The notes below the pieces were generated by a model. It did no database searches, was not told the DNA's origin, and saw only the letters and a list, made by a program, of their open reading frames with translations. From the NCBI GenBank assembly GCA_019095985.1, contig CM032660.1, forward strand, positions 7,016,586 to 7,080,585: a DNA stretch of 64,000 nt. Reading direction: 5' to 3'. A program made the position numbers and the translations under genes. Position 1 is the stretch's first letter. Each line of letters starts with the position of its first letter. The stretch comes from Streblospio benedicti. Lineage: Eukaryota > Annelida > Polychaeta > Spionida > Spionidae. Positions 23,101-34,700 of this stretch are shown here, piece after piece.

Positions 23101-26100
23101 TAAGTATATGAGAAATGATTAATTGATCAATAAGTGTGCCAATGACCTGGTGTAAAATGTAAAATGAGAGCAAGACTTGGAACACAATAAATCACCACAT
23201 TTAAATTTACATTTATAAAATACTATCATTTTAATTGAACATCTTACTGATTTTTACACACACGGTGCTGCTAGGAATTCAAGATGATGTTACAGATATT
23301 TTTTTTTCAAGTGGACAGGGAGAGGGTGACTTGCATTGTCAACAAAATGGATCAATCACACGAGACAAAGAGAATCAATATGTATGATGTCAAAACTTAA
23401 ATGCATTATGTTTGACAGTACTAATTGAATTTGTTAATAGGAAATAGGATTCCACTTAAAAGCTTCCATACACTACTAGTACTGCCAAAATAGTCGTGGT
23501 TGGCATCTCTGAATATTGAAATTCATCAAAAATCTGTACCTCGATGCATGATCCTGCGGGAATGCATGTGATCGAGGGCACTGCAGATCTGTATGAAATA
23601 CTTCCAGATGGTTCTCTCCGGAATCAGACGCTGTTGTTTCTTAAAATGCTGTCATACAAATATAAATTAGATATATGTGTCCCATGTTCATATTTTTCTT
23701 AATCTAAAAATGTTAATTTTCAACAAGAAATATTAGCTTTCCTTTTTGTGGCTTAAAACAACTACTTCATAGATTTCGATAATAAATACATCAAAAATAT
23801 AACTTTTTACCTTAATCATTCGAGATAAATCACCAGCATCAGCTAATTCTAGAACAATGTGCAATTCATTTTCTTCTAAGAAGGATGCCAGATACTGGAT
23901 AACATTGGGATGGTTGAGAGACTGTAAATGAAAGTATCAAAAATCTATGTGAACTACAAATGTCACATAGACATAGCTTAAAATATAATGTTAATCATCT
24001 AAGACAATTAATGACTTTTTAATAATATATTTATGGAGACGGCTCAAGTCACATTTTGCCAAGCCGAATCCTTATTCATTTTGGAAATAAAATATAGATG
24101 GGTTTAGTAATATAAACAAATTTATTAGACCTAAATTATTTAAAAATACCTTTAAAAGATCAATTTCACGAATGCAATCTTGTCTGGCCTTTGCATCCAT
24201 CATCTCAAATATCTAAAAATATTTAAATTTGAATGTTAGAATACTTTTCTAGTAAATGAAGCTATATCAAATATTAACTTCTTATCGTTCAGTAGAATTT
24301 TGAAGTATTGCTTTTGAAGATTAAAGAAATATTTTAGATAGCAATCATGTATGTAGAAAATGAATTTATTTCCTATATGAAGACTGTTACTATTTTAATC
24401 TATATTATTAATCTAAGTATTCTTATTTATAAAATAAGTATTCTTAATTCATAAAATAAAATACTTTAACAAACACAGGCAAGTATAACCAAAAAAAACA
24501 AAAAAAAACTTAAGAAATGAGACCCCAAAGTTGAATTTGACACAAAAGTAATAGCATTTTGTAATAAGTGTCAAAATACATGCATGCATGTTCCCAGTTG
24601 AGTTACACATTTAACTTTTCCCAGTTGAGTTACACATTTAACTTTTTCCAGTTGAGTTACACATTTTAACTTTACATATAAACCGATATAAAATGCAAAT
24701 GTACTATAATACTCTAATATTTGAAGTGATATTTTCAACAATAGAACATTGACAGACATAAACATGTAGCACTAAAACGTAAAATATGGAACTAATATAA
24801 GCACCAGTGTGAAGGTCTATTTTTTACATGCAGATTCCATTCTATTTCAATGAAATCTAATTATGAAGAGCACATAAATGTAATCCCATATACAATCTAC
24901 CAGTTCAAAAGTATAGTAAGAAAAATTAATGCTAGTAATTCTAACATACTTGAAGTGGTGAAGTTGGTGAAAAGATTTTATAACTACAGGTACTAACTTA
25001 CGATGCTTTGACTGACACCATAGAAAATACTAACTGCCCATTCACCGAAATCAAAAAGAAATACCACAAAGATATTTCAGCCCCAATTTTTTCCATGCAA
25101 ATTTTTAAAGAAACGGTCAAAATTAACAGCATGCAATGATGAACATGCAGAAGGTACTAATCACCAGGAATAATAACTGTTGTCAAATTAACCTTAGACA
25201 ACTACCTGAACTTTCTTGAGGGCTACAACATTACCATTCGTCTTACACACTGCTCGGAATACTTCAGAAAACTGCCCTTTCCCTATTTTTTTCTCAATTT
25301 CAAAATTTGTCAGAGCGCCATAGTCAGCAGAATCATTGGCTGACATAACAACTTCTGATTCCATGATAACTGCCTGTGTTAATACAGGCTCTAGAGAAAA
25401 AAACGTACAAAATTTTGTAAAATACGATATGAATTGATACACTGAGATGCAAGCAATATAGATTACAATATACATTTCATCTGAAAGAATAGAAATTCAC
25501 AGCAAGCAGGTTATGGAGATGAAATTTGTTATATCATTGTTGCTGCAAAAGTGTGCTCTCAAAAAGTTAAAGCTGTAGAAAGAACGGTGATTGAATTTGA
25601 AAGCTTCAGAATTCAAAGAAAAGAAATAGTTGCAGTCTCACGAATGATTGATGATTATAAATTATAATAAAATAGAATATGAATTCAAAGATTTGTGATG
25701 GGTTACTAAAAATTTCCCTAAATGGCTAGAAAAAGTTTATACAATAACTAGTGTTTTCATGATTATAGGACAGCATTTTAACATGGGACTGCCACATGAT
25801 TGAGAAATTTTTTACCTTTCCCTGTTTATGGATGAAATTATATTTTTCACAGACAAATCAATGAATGAGAGTCCATTTGCTTGTCCTGAAGACGTAATAA
25901 ACCATGGCGGGGGATGAAGGGCGGTTCAAAAGTACTTTTACAAATGCAAAATTTCATTTAGCAGTAATCTTGGTTATTTTAGATGAAAAGGAGAGTATGT
26001 ATGCAAGTTAAATACAAAATTTACTGTGCGAAAAATGCATACACTAGTAAATTTGGTATTCAATGCATGGTCACTTGTACAGTGGTCTAGGTTTAAGACT

Positions 26101-27014
26101 TTCTTTACATAATGTTACAACCCTGTTACATAATGCTGCCCTATTTATTGTGTATCAAATGATTTAAATAAATGCCTTCAAAAATTTATGTAATCACATC
26201 AAACTTTGTTTTCATTTGTGAAAATCATAAGTCAGAATTCACCCTCTGGATGGAATATAAATTATTGGAAAAAATACAAGAAATTTTCATGATAAATGTG
26301 AGAACTATTAGTAGACTACAATAAAAATTGCACATTAGTAGGGTTACAAAAATAAATGCAAACTTACATTTCAGAAGTAAAAGTATTCATCTAAGGTTTG
26401 TATTTGACATATTTACAGCACCTATAGTGGATATTGTTCTCAAATTCATTTTTAAAGATTTAACAAAACACTACTGAAAATTTAAACTTCTGAAATGCAA
26501 GGTTTATGAGGAAAAAATGCTGTTGCAAAGCACACAATACATTTTATTTGTACGAAAATCTTGGAAGCAGATCATCTACCTGAACTTTTTTTAGGGCCAC
26601 AATTTGGCCATTGAGTTTGCATCTTGCTCTAAACACCACACTAAATTGTCCGCGGCCAATCTTCTTTTCTACTTCAAAATAGGAAAGCCGGCAAAATGGA
26701 TTTTCTATGGCTTGACCAGTGGGATTGCCTGGAGGGGCTGCGGCCGCAGCTCTTGGGGGTGGAATGTGTTGTGGAGGAGGCATGGAAGGGGGGAGGCATG
26801 GAAGGGGAGGCATGAGAACAGATGCTGGTGGACCCATTGCCATCTGCTGTCCTTGAGGAATCTGTTGCGGGGACATAATTATGATCTGCTGTGGTTGTTG
26901 TTGCTGTTGCTGCTGCTGCATTGCCATTTGTTGTTGAAGATGTTGCTGCTGCTGTTGCTGCTGCTGTTGTTGCTGGGACAAATCCATGTCCATCGATTCT
27001 GCTGCTGCCGCCAT
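17190..27014 (-). CDS. NEK6/7-like: NEK6/7-like mitotic serine/threonine kinase with alternative coding exons
   Basis: Exons in order are 1a 27014-26580 or 1b 25364-25206, then 24212-24150, 23921-23811, 23648-23540, 22537-22430, 22216-22122, then 7b 21380-21261 or 7a 20126-20013, and 17378-17190 ending in TGA. Phases agree throughout. The 1a+7a form is 407 aa and the 1b+7a form 315 aa, close to the roughly 300-313 aa of human NEK6/7. Visible motifs are the glycine loop GxGQFS, VALKKVQ, HRDIKPANV, the DLG that NEK6/7 use in place of [18 protein letters not shown] in the activation segment, and [14 protein letters not shown]6/7 act downstream of NEK9 in spindle assembly and cytokinesis. The odd points are the polyglutamine tail after HHIS, the polyglutamine/proline head in exon 1a, and the paired alternative exons. 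Confidence 0.93.
17220..17279. repeat. Coding CAG/CTG trinucleotide tract
   Basis: The tract encodes about 18 consecutive glutamines near the kinase C-terminus; CAA interruptions are clustered towards its C-terminal half. A plus-strand reading gives polyleucine, which is a shadow. Confidence 0.9.
17612..18124 (+). mobile_element. CAGGG-ended DNA element with duplicated right end
   Basis: The ends are CAGGGCTGCCAA and TTGGCAGCCCTG, flanked by the exact 6-bp direct repeat GTATTA (17606-17611 and 18125-18130). The right 139 bp (17847-17985) is repeated exactly at 17986-18124, and each unit ends in the right terminal repeat. The element is non-coding and lies in the last intron of the kinase gene. 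The ends are hAT-like, though hAT usually gives 8-bp target duplications. Confidence 0.75.
19088..19446 (+). mobile_element. Possible MITE
   Basis: Imperfect inverted ends are AGACATGTTTAATTCATC and GATGAACTAATTATGTCT. The interior is rich in GCGAT/ATCGC words and contains a second inverted pair around TTCACACGCAAGCGATG and CGCTTGCATGTGAAC. No target duplication is clear. It is intronic in the kinase gene. Confidence 0.45.
20013..20126 (-). CDS. NEK mutually exclusive exon 7a
   Basis: The exon is bounded by TTTCAG and GTGAGT, both phase 0, and encodes 38 residues beginning [20 protein letters not shown] and ending HYSQD. It is nearly identical to the same segment of vertebrate NEK6/7 (helix G region of the C-lobe) and is presumably the ancestral version. 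Its GC content is visibly higher than that of 7b. Confidence 0.9.
21261..21380 (-). CDS. NEK mutually exclusive exon 7b, diverged copy
   Basis: The exon is bounded by TTTTTCAG and GTGAGT, both phase 0, and encodes 40 residues beginning [20 protein letters not shown] and ending LFTED. It aligns end to end with exon 7a (SPFY, DLY/NLY, KIE, DYPP, final D) but differs at most other sites and is two residues longer. Including both exons would duplicate one structural segment of the kinase, so they are most likely alternatives. Intact splice sites and frame argue that it is functional. Confidence 0.85.
22880..23130 (+). mobile_element. tRNA-derived SINE
   Basis: A B box (GTGGGTTTAATTCCC near 22927) sits about 50 bases after an A-box-like TTATGGTTGTTGGACTC, followed by a body with GAGTGAATGAGTGATTG. 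The head is diverged from its tRNA. It lies in an intron of the kinase gene, antisense to it. Confidence 0.6.
24592..24674 (+). repeat. 27-bp tandem repeat, three copies
   Basis: The unit CCCAGTTGAGTTACACATTT plus AACTTTT is repeated three times with one-base length changes. It is intronic in the kinase gene and has no evident function. Confidence 0.85.
25206..25364 (-). CDS. NEK alternative first coding exon 1b
   Basis: An acceptor (TTTCTCTAG) precedes 26 untranslated bases and the ATG at 25364. The exon encodes [18 protein letters not shown], then [18 protein letters not shown] and VALKKVQ, ending in phase 0 at GTAGTT. It matches NEK6/7 more closely (IGxGQFSEV) than exon 1a does and lacks polyglutamine. 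Both alternative exons join exon 24212-24150 ([18 protein letters not shown]) in the same frame. Confidence 0.88.
26580..27014 (-). CDS. NEK alternative first coding exon 1a (polyQ head + glycine loop)
   Basis: The ATG at 27014 follows a splice acceptor (GTTTCAG) by eight bases. The exon encodes [13 protein letters not shown], two glutamine runs, a Pro/His/Met-rich stretch, then [20 protein letters not shown] and VALKKVQ, ending in phase 0 before GTAGAT. The frame is open further upstream, which would add 22 residues if the acceptor is not used; I prefer the ATG after the acceptor. It duplicates the kinase N-lobe segment that exon 1b also encodes, so the two cannot be used together in a normal kinase. 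Confidence 0.85.
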
Positions 27015-28454
27015 TATGGCAGTCTGAAACTGTGCAAGATGCATGCACTTCATTAATTGGTTTAAAAAATCGATGAGCATTAAATCAAATCAAAGAATCA
27101 ATACAGCTATATTATGAAATCTACATATTTGAATGATCTGATCAATGTATTTATTTCTACAGTGTCCATACAAATGTCATAGATACAGACATGTCTTTTC
27201 CTGACATGTACAATATAAACTGATAATTTTTCCCACAAGAGCTTTTTTTTCTTAAATATTTCAGAACATTATTGACACATTTCTTCATGCACAAATCACA
27301 AATTAAATTACTTTCTTACAATTTTGACCATTTTCTAAGGTCATCCTCAGACTATCCCAATCCACATATCTGTTGCATTGAGTTCCCATTATCAAGATAG
27401 TTTGTACAGGGGAGAGTGGTGGTGGATTCCACCTTGACTATCACTGTTCATATTTCTGTGTTTTGATAATGAGACGTCACTTGGATAAACATGTGGGAGA
27501 TTTTGAAAATGACCATACAAAATGTTTAATTTATGTGTATGAAGAAACATGTCCATAATATGCTAGGATGAACCAATCTATCAACATGTTACAAACGTAG
27601 AAAATGTAATGAAATTTGATCATGAATGTCCGCCGTGTAACTCAATGCTTAATCGAGTTATTCGCAGGCACCCAATGAAGGTATACCTTGTTTCAAAGAA
27701 AATTGTCTCCCAGTTTGCAAACACTACTAGATTAGTGCACAGGAGCTCTGGTACACATCCAAGCCCGTGCGTTCCACATGTAATTAAAAAAAACTAAATA
27801 CTGTTGTGAAAACAATCATTTCCTGAAATATATTTTGTACATCCGGTGTAATCTTTAATTTGGGATATTTTGTTTTGAATTGTTATGTTATGAAAAAATA
27901 GTGTCACAAGTCGGAGACAGAACGTAGCTGTGTCCCAGGGCTTGTTGTGCAGTACTGCTCTAAACAGTTTGCCTGAATTATACTTTAACTAAACAAATAG
28001 TCAATTTATCTGTGGATAGATTGTTTCTAGCTCTGACTGTCCAGTTTTAATGTCAACCGTATGTACTACCCTGGATATACATACATGTGTAGGCAAAACT
28101 AGTTTTAGATTCAATGTGCTAGGTACATGTACGTTCACTCACAACCTCAAAAGCACTACCGTACCCATACAATGGTGTATTATTACTTACATTATTTCTT
28201 TTTGATAACTTTTCAAAGAATCTCTAGCCCAGAAATTGCACAATTCGGCTGTGCACACAATTTGTATGCCGGATTACTAGCACAGTCACTCTTTCAGTGC
28301 TCGAGTAGCTTGCGCCGAAAGTCTGCAGGGAGCCGTAGAAGAGACTAACAGGTGTTTGTGGTAGAGGAAGAGCTCAAATTATTGGCAATGCTCAAGTTAT
28401 TGGCACCCTAAAAAACTGTTACTTTACTGCACAGGAGTTCGTGTGAACAGTCAA

Positions 28455-28515
28455 CATGTTGAGGTGCTGACGCCGGCATCAACACACTAGATGCCAGCGT
28501 CAGCACCTCAACATG
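28455..28515. repeat. 26-bp inverted repeat with 9-base spacer
   Basis: Arms 28455-28480 (CATGTTGAGGTGCTGACGCC and on) and 28490-28515 pair at 25 of 26 positions around AACACACTA. A related unpaired sequence, ATGTTGACGTGCTGGCGTC, lies near 28870. Confidence 0.85.
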
Positions 28516-29163
28516 CGTCAGCAGTTCGTCATTTACGTTATTCTGTGGTTGTATCCAAATAAAGGTTTCTTACATGTATACACATCCTTTTGCTTACATA
28601 TTCAACCTGGTGTTTTGGCAGGTAACGTAAAAGTTAAACACCGTACCAGTACGAACAACGCAAATTTAAAACCTGGCTGTCATTAACAGAATTTAGCTTA
28701 TCTGCGCGGACGTCTTTAGTTATTGGTTAATACATGATATATAATAAACACTCCTAAGGACACTATCATCCTGAAATATTTTAAATGACCAATATAAATC
28801 CTTGGGAATAGAAAACAATCAAGAAAAATATTAATTTTGCATGAGAAAGCCAGCTTTATGCACCTGCAAAGATGTTGACGTGCTGGCGTCTTTTTGTAAA
28901 CACAAAACGAAGAACAAGGTTTAAATTCTGATGAATCAACACTACATTTATTCATGTTGTGTTATCCGTTATGTATGTAAACACGTTGCACCGGCATGTG
29001 TAATGCAATATCGGGAACTATTTAAGATTATTCTCGTCACACCTGTTGATCCAAGCACTACTCCTATGCACATGACTAGCCCAGCACACCGTTTTGCCTT
29101 GCTGCTGACCCCAGATCACGGATGCCCAGTCTTTCATAATGACATAAAGTTTCATAGAGATAC

Positions 29164-29256
29164 GGTCGCCAGAGCCTCAACATACGTCTACAGATCATCA
29201 CGTCAATAAACTGTACATGAGATGACCTGCTAACGTATGTCGAGGCTCTGGCGACC
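29164..29256. repeat. 24-bp inverted repeat, possible MITE ends
   Basis: GGTCGCCAGAGCCTCAACAT (continuing to 29187) pairs with 29233-29256 with one mismatch. Similar words (CTCGACATACGT, GACGTATGTCAAGACTCTGG) occur near 29755 and 30237, so the repeat belongs to a local family that also borders the SINE copies. Confidence 0.75.
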
Positions 29257-29418
29257 ACATCTATACATACAAATCGTTTTGCTTACATTTGCAAAGAAGT
29301 GTTTTTAAAGGTAGGGTACTAACACCGGACCGTACTAACTCAAATTCAATACAACCACAGAATAACTCGTAGGCATGTCGAAATGGTGGCACGGGCATCT
29401 TTGTTTGTTTGTGTTAGA

Positions 29419-29716
29419 ACTCTGCGGCCATCAATTTTGTTGATTATAGCAGAGAGGCTGCAGAGGGGTAACTGTCCTCTACACGGAGGACGCCTTTTAA
29501 TGATGCTTCCTAACCTCACGCTTGGTGTCGCCACCGTCTAGTATACACTCAACTGGGGCGACACGCTGTGTAGAGATCAGCAACACAGTGGCAGACGTAT
29601 GACGTAACGGTTTTAGCGACACTAAGTCTGCCATGGCCGGGGCGCGAACTTGCAACGCAGGCAAATCACGTTTTGAGGTCGTATGCTCTAACAACTGAAC
29701 CACTGAGGACCACATG
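29419..29716 (-). mobile_element. Composite tRNA-derived SINE, copy 1
   Basis: On the minus strand the head reads TGGTCCTCAGTGGTTCAG, GTTAGAGCATACGACC and B box GCAAGTTCGCGCCCC. The body follows with GTCGCTAAAACCGTTACGTC, AGACGGTGGCGACACC and TAGAGGACAGTTACCCCTCT. Four further copies in the same orientation (29811-30216, 38951-39125, 44020-44165, 54810-55143) share these blocks. Confidence 0.8.
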
Positions 29717-29810
29717 TAAACTATTAGAAGATGAGGTTGCCAGAGACTGGCAGTCTCGACATACGTGGGAGTCTCATCACGTACATTTTTTTTTTTTTTT
29801 TAAATTTAAG

Positions 29811-30216
29811 TGAATACTCCGCAGCCATCAGTTAATTTTGATGATTATAGAAGAGAGAGGCCACGTGGTGTTGGTACATGGACCTCCAGAGGCAGGTTAT
29901 GTAGCCAACTGAGCCTCGGGGGTGGAGGGATCACACTAGCTATTGTTTTCAAACTAGGTGAGTTCTTTTACATGCAGAGGGGTAACTGTCCTCTACACAG
30001 GACATGCCTTTTAACGAGGCTTCCGAACCTCCCGATAGGCGTCACCACTGTCTAGTACTAACGCTAAGCATATCAGTAGCAGACGCACAACGTAACGGTT
30101 TTGGCGACAATATGTCTGCCATTCATTCATTCATTACTGGGGCGCGAACTTGCGACGCAGGCAAATCACGTTTTCAGGTCGTGCGCTCTAACGACTGACC
30201 TATTGAGGACCACGTA
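29811..30216 (-). mobile_element. Composite tRNA-derived SINE, copy 2 (longest)
   Basis: This copy has the same head and central blocks as copy 1. Its 3' part is longer, with the extra block CCTCCAGAGGCAGGTTATGT and CCACGTGGTGTTGGTAC, which is also seen at 38951-39125. A short ATTC simple repeat interrupts the region next to the B box. Confidence 0.8.
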
Positions 30217-31221
30217 TTTAGTGACGTGACGAGACTGACGTATGTCAAGACTCTGGCCACTGCATCTACTAGATCTAGTAGAGTCTAGAAGTGACGCACA
30301 ACTTGTGTACACAGCCGAATTGAGTGATTCCAGATTTAAGAGTGTCAACGTTCATACAATACCTTAGACTGTCTAGTCTATCTAAAATTATATTTAGAAA
30401 AAATTAGACTAGATTATATTTTAAAGAAACAAGTAAAATTCACTTAGTTACGGGGTATATTAAATCGTATTACCTAAGCCTATCAATTCTAAAAATGTTT
30501 CCACTTCTGTTTAAGACATTTGTGTGACATCAAATATGAAAATTTACTACTTTTTATAAAATTAATTCACTTGTAAACACAAACTGTTCTCAGGAATCTC
30601 AGCTTCCCCATATAAGGGCAACTGGGTTATTAGGTCATGATTTCCGTCAGTTTGGGTACGTTGTGTTTGTTTAAAGAGAGTACTCCGTCAAATTATTGTT
30701 TTTTTGATTTAATGCTGCTCATTGTATTTTTCTCAAACTAACAAAGCAGTAGATTAACATGGTGATGATTATGGAGTGTTACAGCTTTGTCAAAAAATAT
30801 AATAAATTAGGATTTCTAATAAATTACCATTGCTTCAAAGCAACTGTCAAAAGTAAATACTAATCCTAGTGTATATAATACCATAACTTTATAAGATCAC
30901 ATTTATCTATTTACTTAACCTTCCAATAGAAGACAGAAGACAACAATAAAAAAAGGGTTAAAAGTTATAGATCTTCATATACGTGCTTTCCTATTTAACA
31001 GAACCGCCACACACACAAAAAGTAGAACTTAAATCTGTGCAAAATTATGAACAGGATGACATGTTATGTAGATATTCCAATTTTTGGAATAGTTAGACAT
31101 TTCTTTTGGAATAAAATTAGTGTGATTTAAAGCATTTTTCTGAGAAAAAAATAATTGAAGTGTGTCCAATTTGATGACATAACCCAGGTCACTGCGTCAA
31201 GGGTCAAATGTGTTACTAAAT

Positions 31222-31361
31222 ACTGTAAAACTAGAAATGTTTGTGCATGATTTAATTTGCGAGTAGGTGAAGGATGGACCAAAACCGCAAAAATAAATAC
31301 ACAATAGTTATAGATGAAAATTGCAAAATTCAATAGCCACAAAATATTCTAGTTTTACAGT
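31222..31361. mobile_element. Small MITE, 140 bp
   Basis: The ends are ACTGTAAAACTAGAA and TTCTAGTTTTACAGT, exact over 15 bp and similar further in. The interior has GCGA/GCAAAAATAAATACA motifs of a MITE type widespread in invertebrates (recalled). It has no coding capacity. Confidence 0.75.
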
Positions 31362-31742
31362 TTAAGAATTTATCGAAATTCCATTGTAATCTCCATAAGC
31401 TGAAAGAGGACGATAAAATTCAAATGATAAATAAATTCCTTTCTTTTATTTCTAGAAATATACAGAAAAATTAGGAAATAATTTGTTATCTCGTTGACGG
31501 TGATCTACAACGAAGCATGAAGTTATAACAATTACAGTTTATGTTTTAATAATTTAATTACTTGAATACTGTTATTACACTTTTACACTTCTTGAACAAA
31601 TTTCATTATCCACTTTCAATGTGAAATTTTTGTTTCACTATATTTCATTTTAAAAGTCCTATTTTTAACGAAATGGCGTACATTCCGTACCAGCTTTATT
31701 TATGTACTAAAGCAATTGTTCATCCAACTTCATGGTGTATAT

Positions 31743-34700
31743 TTATGCCGTGTCCATTGAAACGGGCTGGACTGTCTCGCTAGTAATGTCGAATTCCAAT
31801 TTTTTCACCTCTTTAGTGAGTACAGCAGTAGTTCCTCTTTTGTATCTATAGGACCCTTGCCTGGAAAAAAAATTATCATACAATTTATAACCAAGTTAAA
31901 TTCCCAACACGATTAAGCATTTTATGAACTTCTAATTAATCAATAAGAACACTATATAAAACTTCAAATAAAGTTGCAATTATAGTCTTTAACAAACCAC
32001 TGATAATCTGTAAATTGATTAATTTTATATACAATTTTCCCCCTCAAATTGATCTTCGGCTTTGAATTAAGATTAAAATCAAATATAGTAAAAAAAATAT
32101 CTTTACCTCACACCCTTCAAATTTGCCTCGTCAAATGGTCGGAGATAATCAACTTTGTCTTTGGTGATCACACACAGATCCACATTACTTCCAGAACCCA
32201 GGTCATTGAATATTCCAGCACGAATTGCATTTCGCACCAACTGCTTTGCTTCTTCCAACTGATTTATAGACATGTAAAATATTCAACTTTGTTATGGAAC
32301 AGATATATAAATACGAAAATGAGATACAGCTGGAGTAAAAATAAACCCACCAGCCTTTCCTACTGCTAGATTTAACATGCAAAAGTTAGAAATCACATGA
32401 ATAGACACTTGAATTAATAAAAAAAAATCATATACATACACAATATTGACAATAAAATATAACCCATGCAATTTAATTACCTCCATATCTGGCCTAAAAC
32501 CATCTTCAAATACTGCCATGGCTGCCAGCGATCCAGATCCCATTGTAACATATGGCAACTTGTCAGTGGATCCATGAGGCCAAACACTGTACAAGTGCGG
32601 ACCAGTAGAATCTACACCACCCAACACCAATGCAGCACTAATATGACCTTGGTACCTGTAATAAAATTGAGAAAACAAAGATTACTTTCATATTTTTTTC
32701 TGCGATGATGCTCTCCACCATCCACTTTTTAACAAATTGCAAATAATTCAGACATTCATCAAAAGTACATGTATTAGGTTTCAAAACCAATGCGCTAACC
32801 TGAAGAGCATCTGTTTGAGAAGCCTGTTGGCCACACAGACACGAGCAGTGCGTCCGGTATTGAGCCTATGTAATTCCAGTTTGGATGAAATCATTTGTGT
32901 GGTCATTTCAGTATCAGCAGCTGTGCCTGCTCCACAGCAACTACAAGCACATGTTAAAGATATCAAAACCATGAATTAATAAGTCATTTATTACATTTAT
33001 CATATTTAATTTGGACATGGGTTTCCGGGGTGTTACATTGTTTTATGATGCATAAATCAAATGTGGGCAATTATAAAATAATCATTCGAAAACACGATTA
33101 TCATTCGAAAACACGAATCAGTCTAAATCGGCACATTAGAAGATTCCCTTTTACATTGTTATTTAACATGTGAAACCTTTTATTAAATATTTACATGGTA
33201 GAAAATTTGTTCATTTTGAGAGTCTTTAGTACGCTGATAAAGGTACATGTAACAAATAGCTCAGTACACTGCAACCTCACTGTCTAGTAGCACGATCTGA
33301 CGGATTACTAATATTAAGGGCAAGTACAGACATGTGTCAGTGGCGCCATTGCAAAGCGGAGAATAGTAGAACATAATCCTGAAGGGGATTAAGCCTGAAA
33401 TTCTCGGGGTCTGAAACTACGAAGACTCTAAACATGTGGGAAGGTTGGTCCAATGGATAAGCCGCCTAACTATGCATATACATGTATGACCGTCTGTCAT
33501 GTACAGCGATCGTGGTCAGGGCCTTCCAAACCTTTATAGGGTTCCCTGAATATTTCACATACATATATTTGAACTTACTAGATATTGGGTGCAATGTAAT
33601 GTATTTTGGAACAATTTTTATCGGCAACAATTGTGTCTTCAGTAGCACGTGTATCTGCTCCAAGAACAATCCCATCCTACAATGGAACAAAAGATGAATG
33701 ATAATACTGGATTCCATTATTTATTTATTTATAAAGTTTAAACAAATAATAGCTTTTGGAACTAGAGAAATCTATGATTAGAGCTATCTTCTATCTTTGT
33801 AACAATGTACATTGAAAGTAGGGCCTCACAAATACAAAAATTTTGAACCCGCGTACCAGCGCAGCCAAACCGACCCGCCATCAGGTACCCGATTGAACAC
33901 TTGTCTATATAATTACATGTAATTAGCAAAAGAAAAAAGTTAAACTGCTAAATTTGACAGGTAATGGACTAACCGCCGTGTATTAAACACACTGTCTAAC
34001 TGCTGATTTGTTCTCCTGCGTAGACACTATAGCGACATTTGTCTTAACGGGGAGTAGTACAAAATAGTAGCTAGTGAACAGCCAAAATTGTGTGTTCCGG
34101 GAAAGCGCATTACACACAGTCCTGACTGGCTCCTGATCATTGGTACATAGCCTCTGGGTGAGTGTGCATAATTTTTGCACAGGTAGTGTAAAAAATGTAG
34201 CCACGCACATTGAAAAATGTTCTCTTGTACTTTTTCATGACAATTTTTAGTGGTTTAACCCATTCGTATCAGAATGTCCCTTGAGGGACAATGTTACGTC
34301 CAATTTTGCACAGAAAAGTCCCTCGGATTATCGCCGTGTTTCACATATAAACACAGGGATCATGCTCTTGGGTTTTAGACTAGTGACAACAAAAACGCCT
34401 AACCTTTACATTTCGATGTAAATTTTGTGGAAGTGAAGCAGGGTTTTGATAATATTAATGCATCATTTGTAAGAATATATATCTGCGCAAGAAACACTTG
34501 ATTTACACCACGAAATTCAAGCTCAAAATACTCTAATTTAGACGAAAATTACCCCAACGTGTCGTATACCATCTTAAAGGGGAAACACCGTCCTCTTCAA
34601 TTCAGACTGAGGCGATTATTGTTTTCGATTACGTCACTAGGAAATACCTACTTAATATTCCTGCTTCCAAATAAGGACATTAATACTCAGCCTCGAGCAC

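Larger units (their letters stand above)
27015..31742. other. Region between the kinase 5' exons and PSMB7; repeats only
   Basis: Both kinase first coding exons have acceptors, so one or more non-coding first exons and the promoter should lie here, but none can be placed. The interval contains two inverted repeats (28455-28515, 29164-29256), two SINE copies (29419-29716, 29811-30216) and a small MITE (31222-31361). The small open frames are explained by the SINEs. Confidence 0.5.

Noticed and set aside
24592-24674. Regular spaced repeats that could look like a CRISPR array
   Set aside because: It is a plain three-copy tandem repeat without spacers in an animal intron.
26604-27056. Plus-strand 150-residue open frame
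   Set aside because: It is the complement of NEK exon 1a; its leucine runs are the shadow of the polyglutamine tract.
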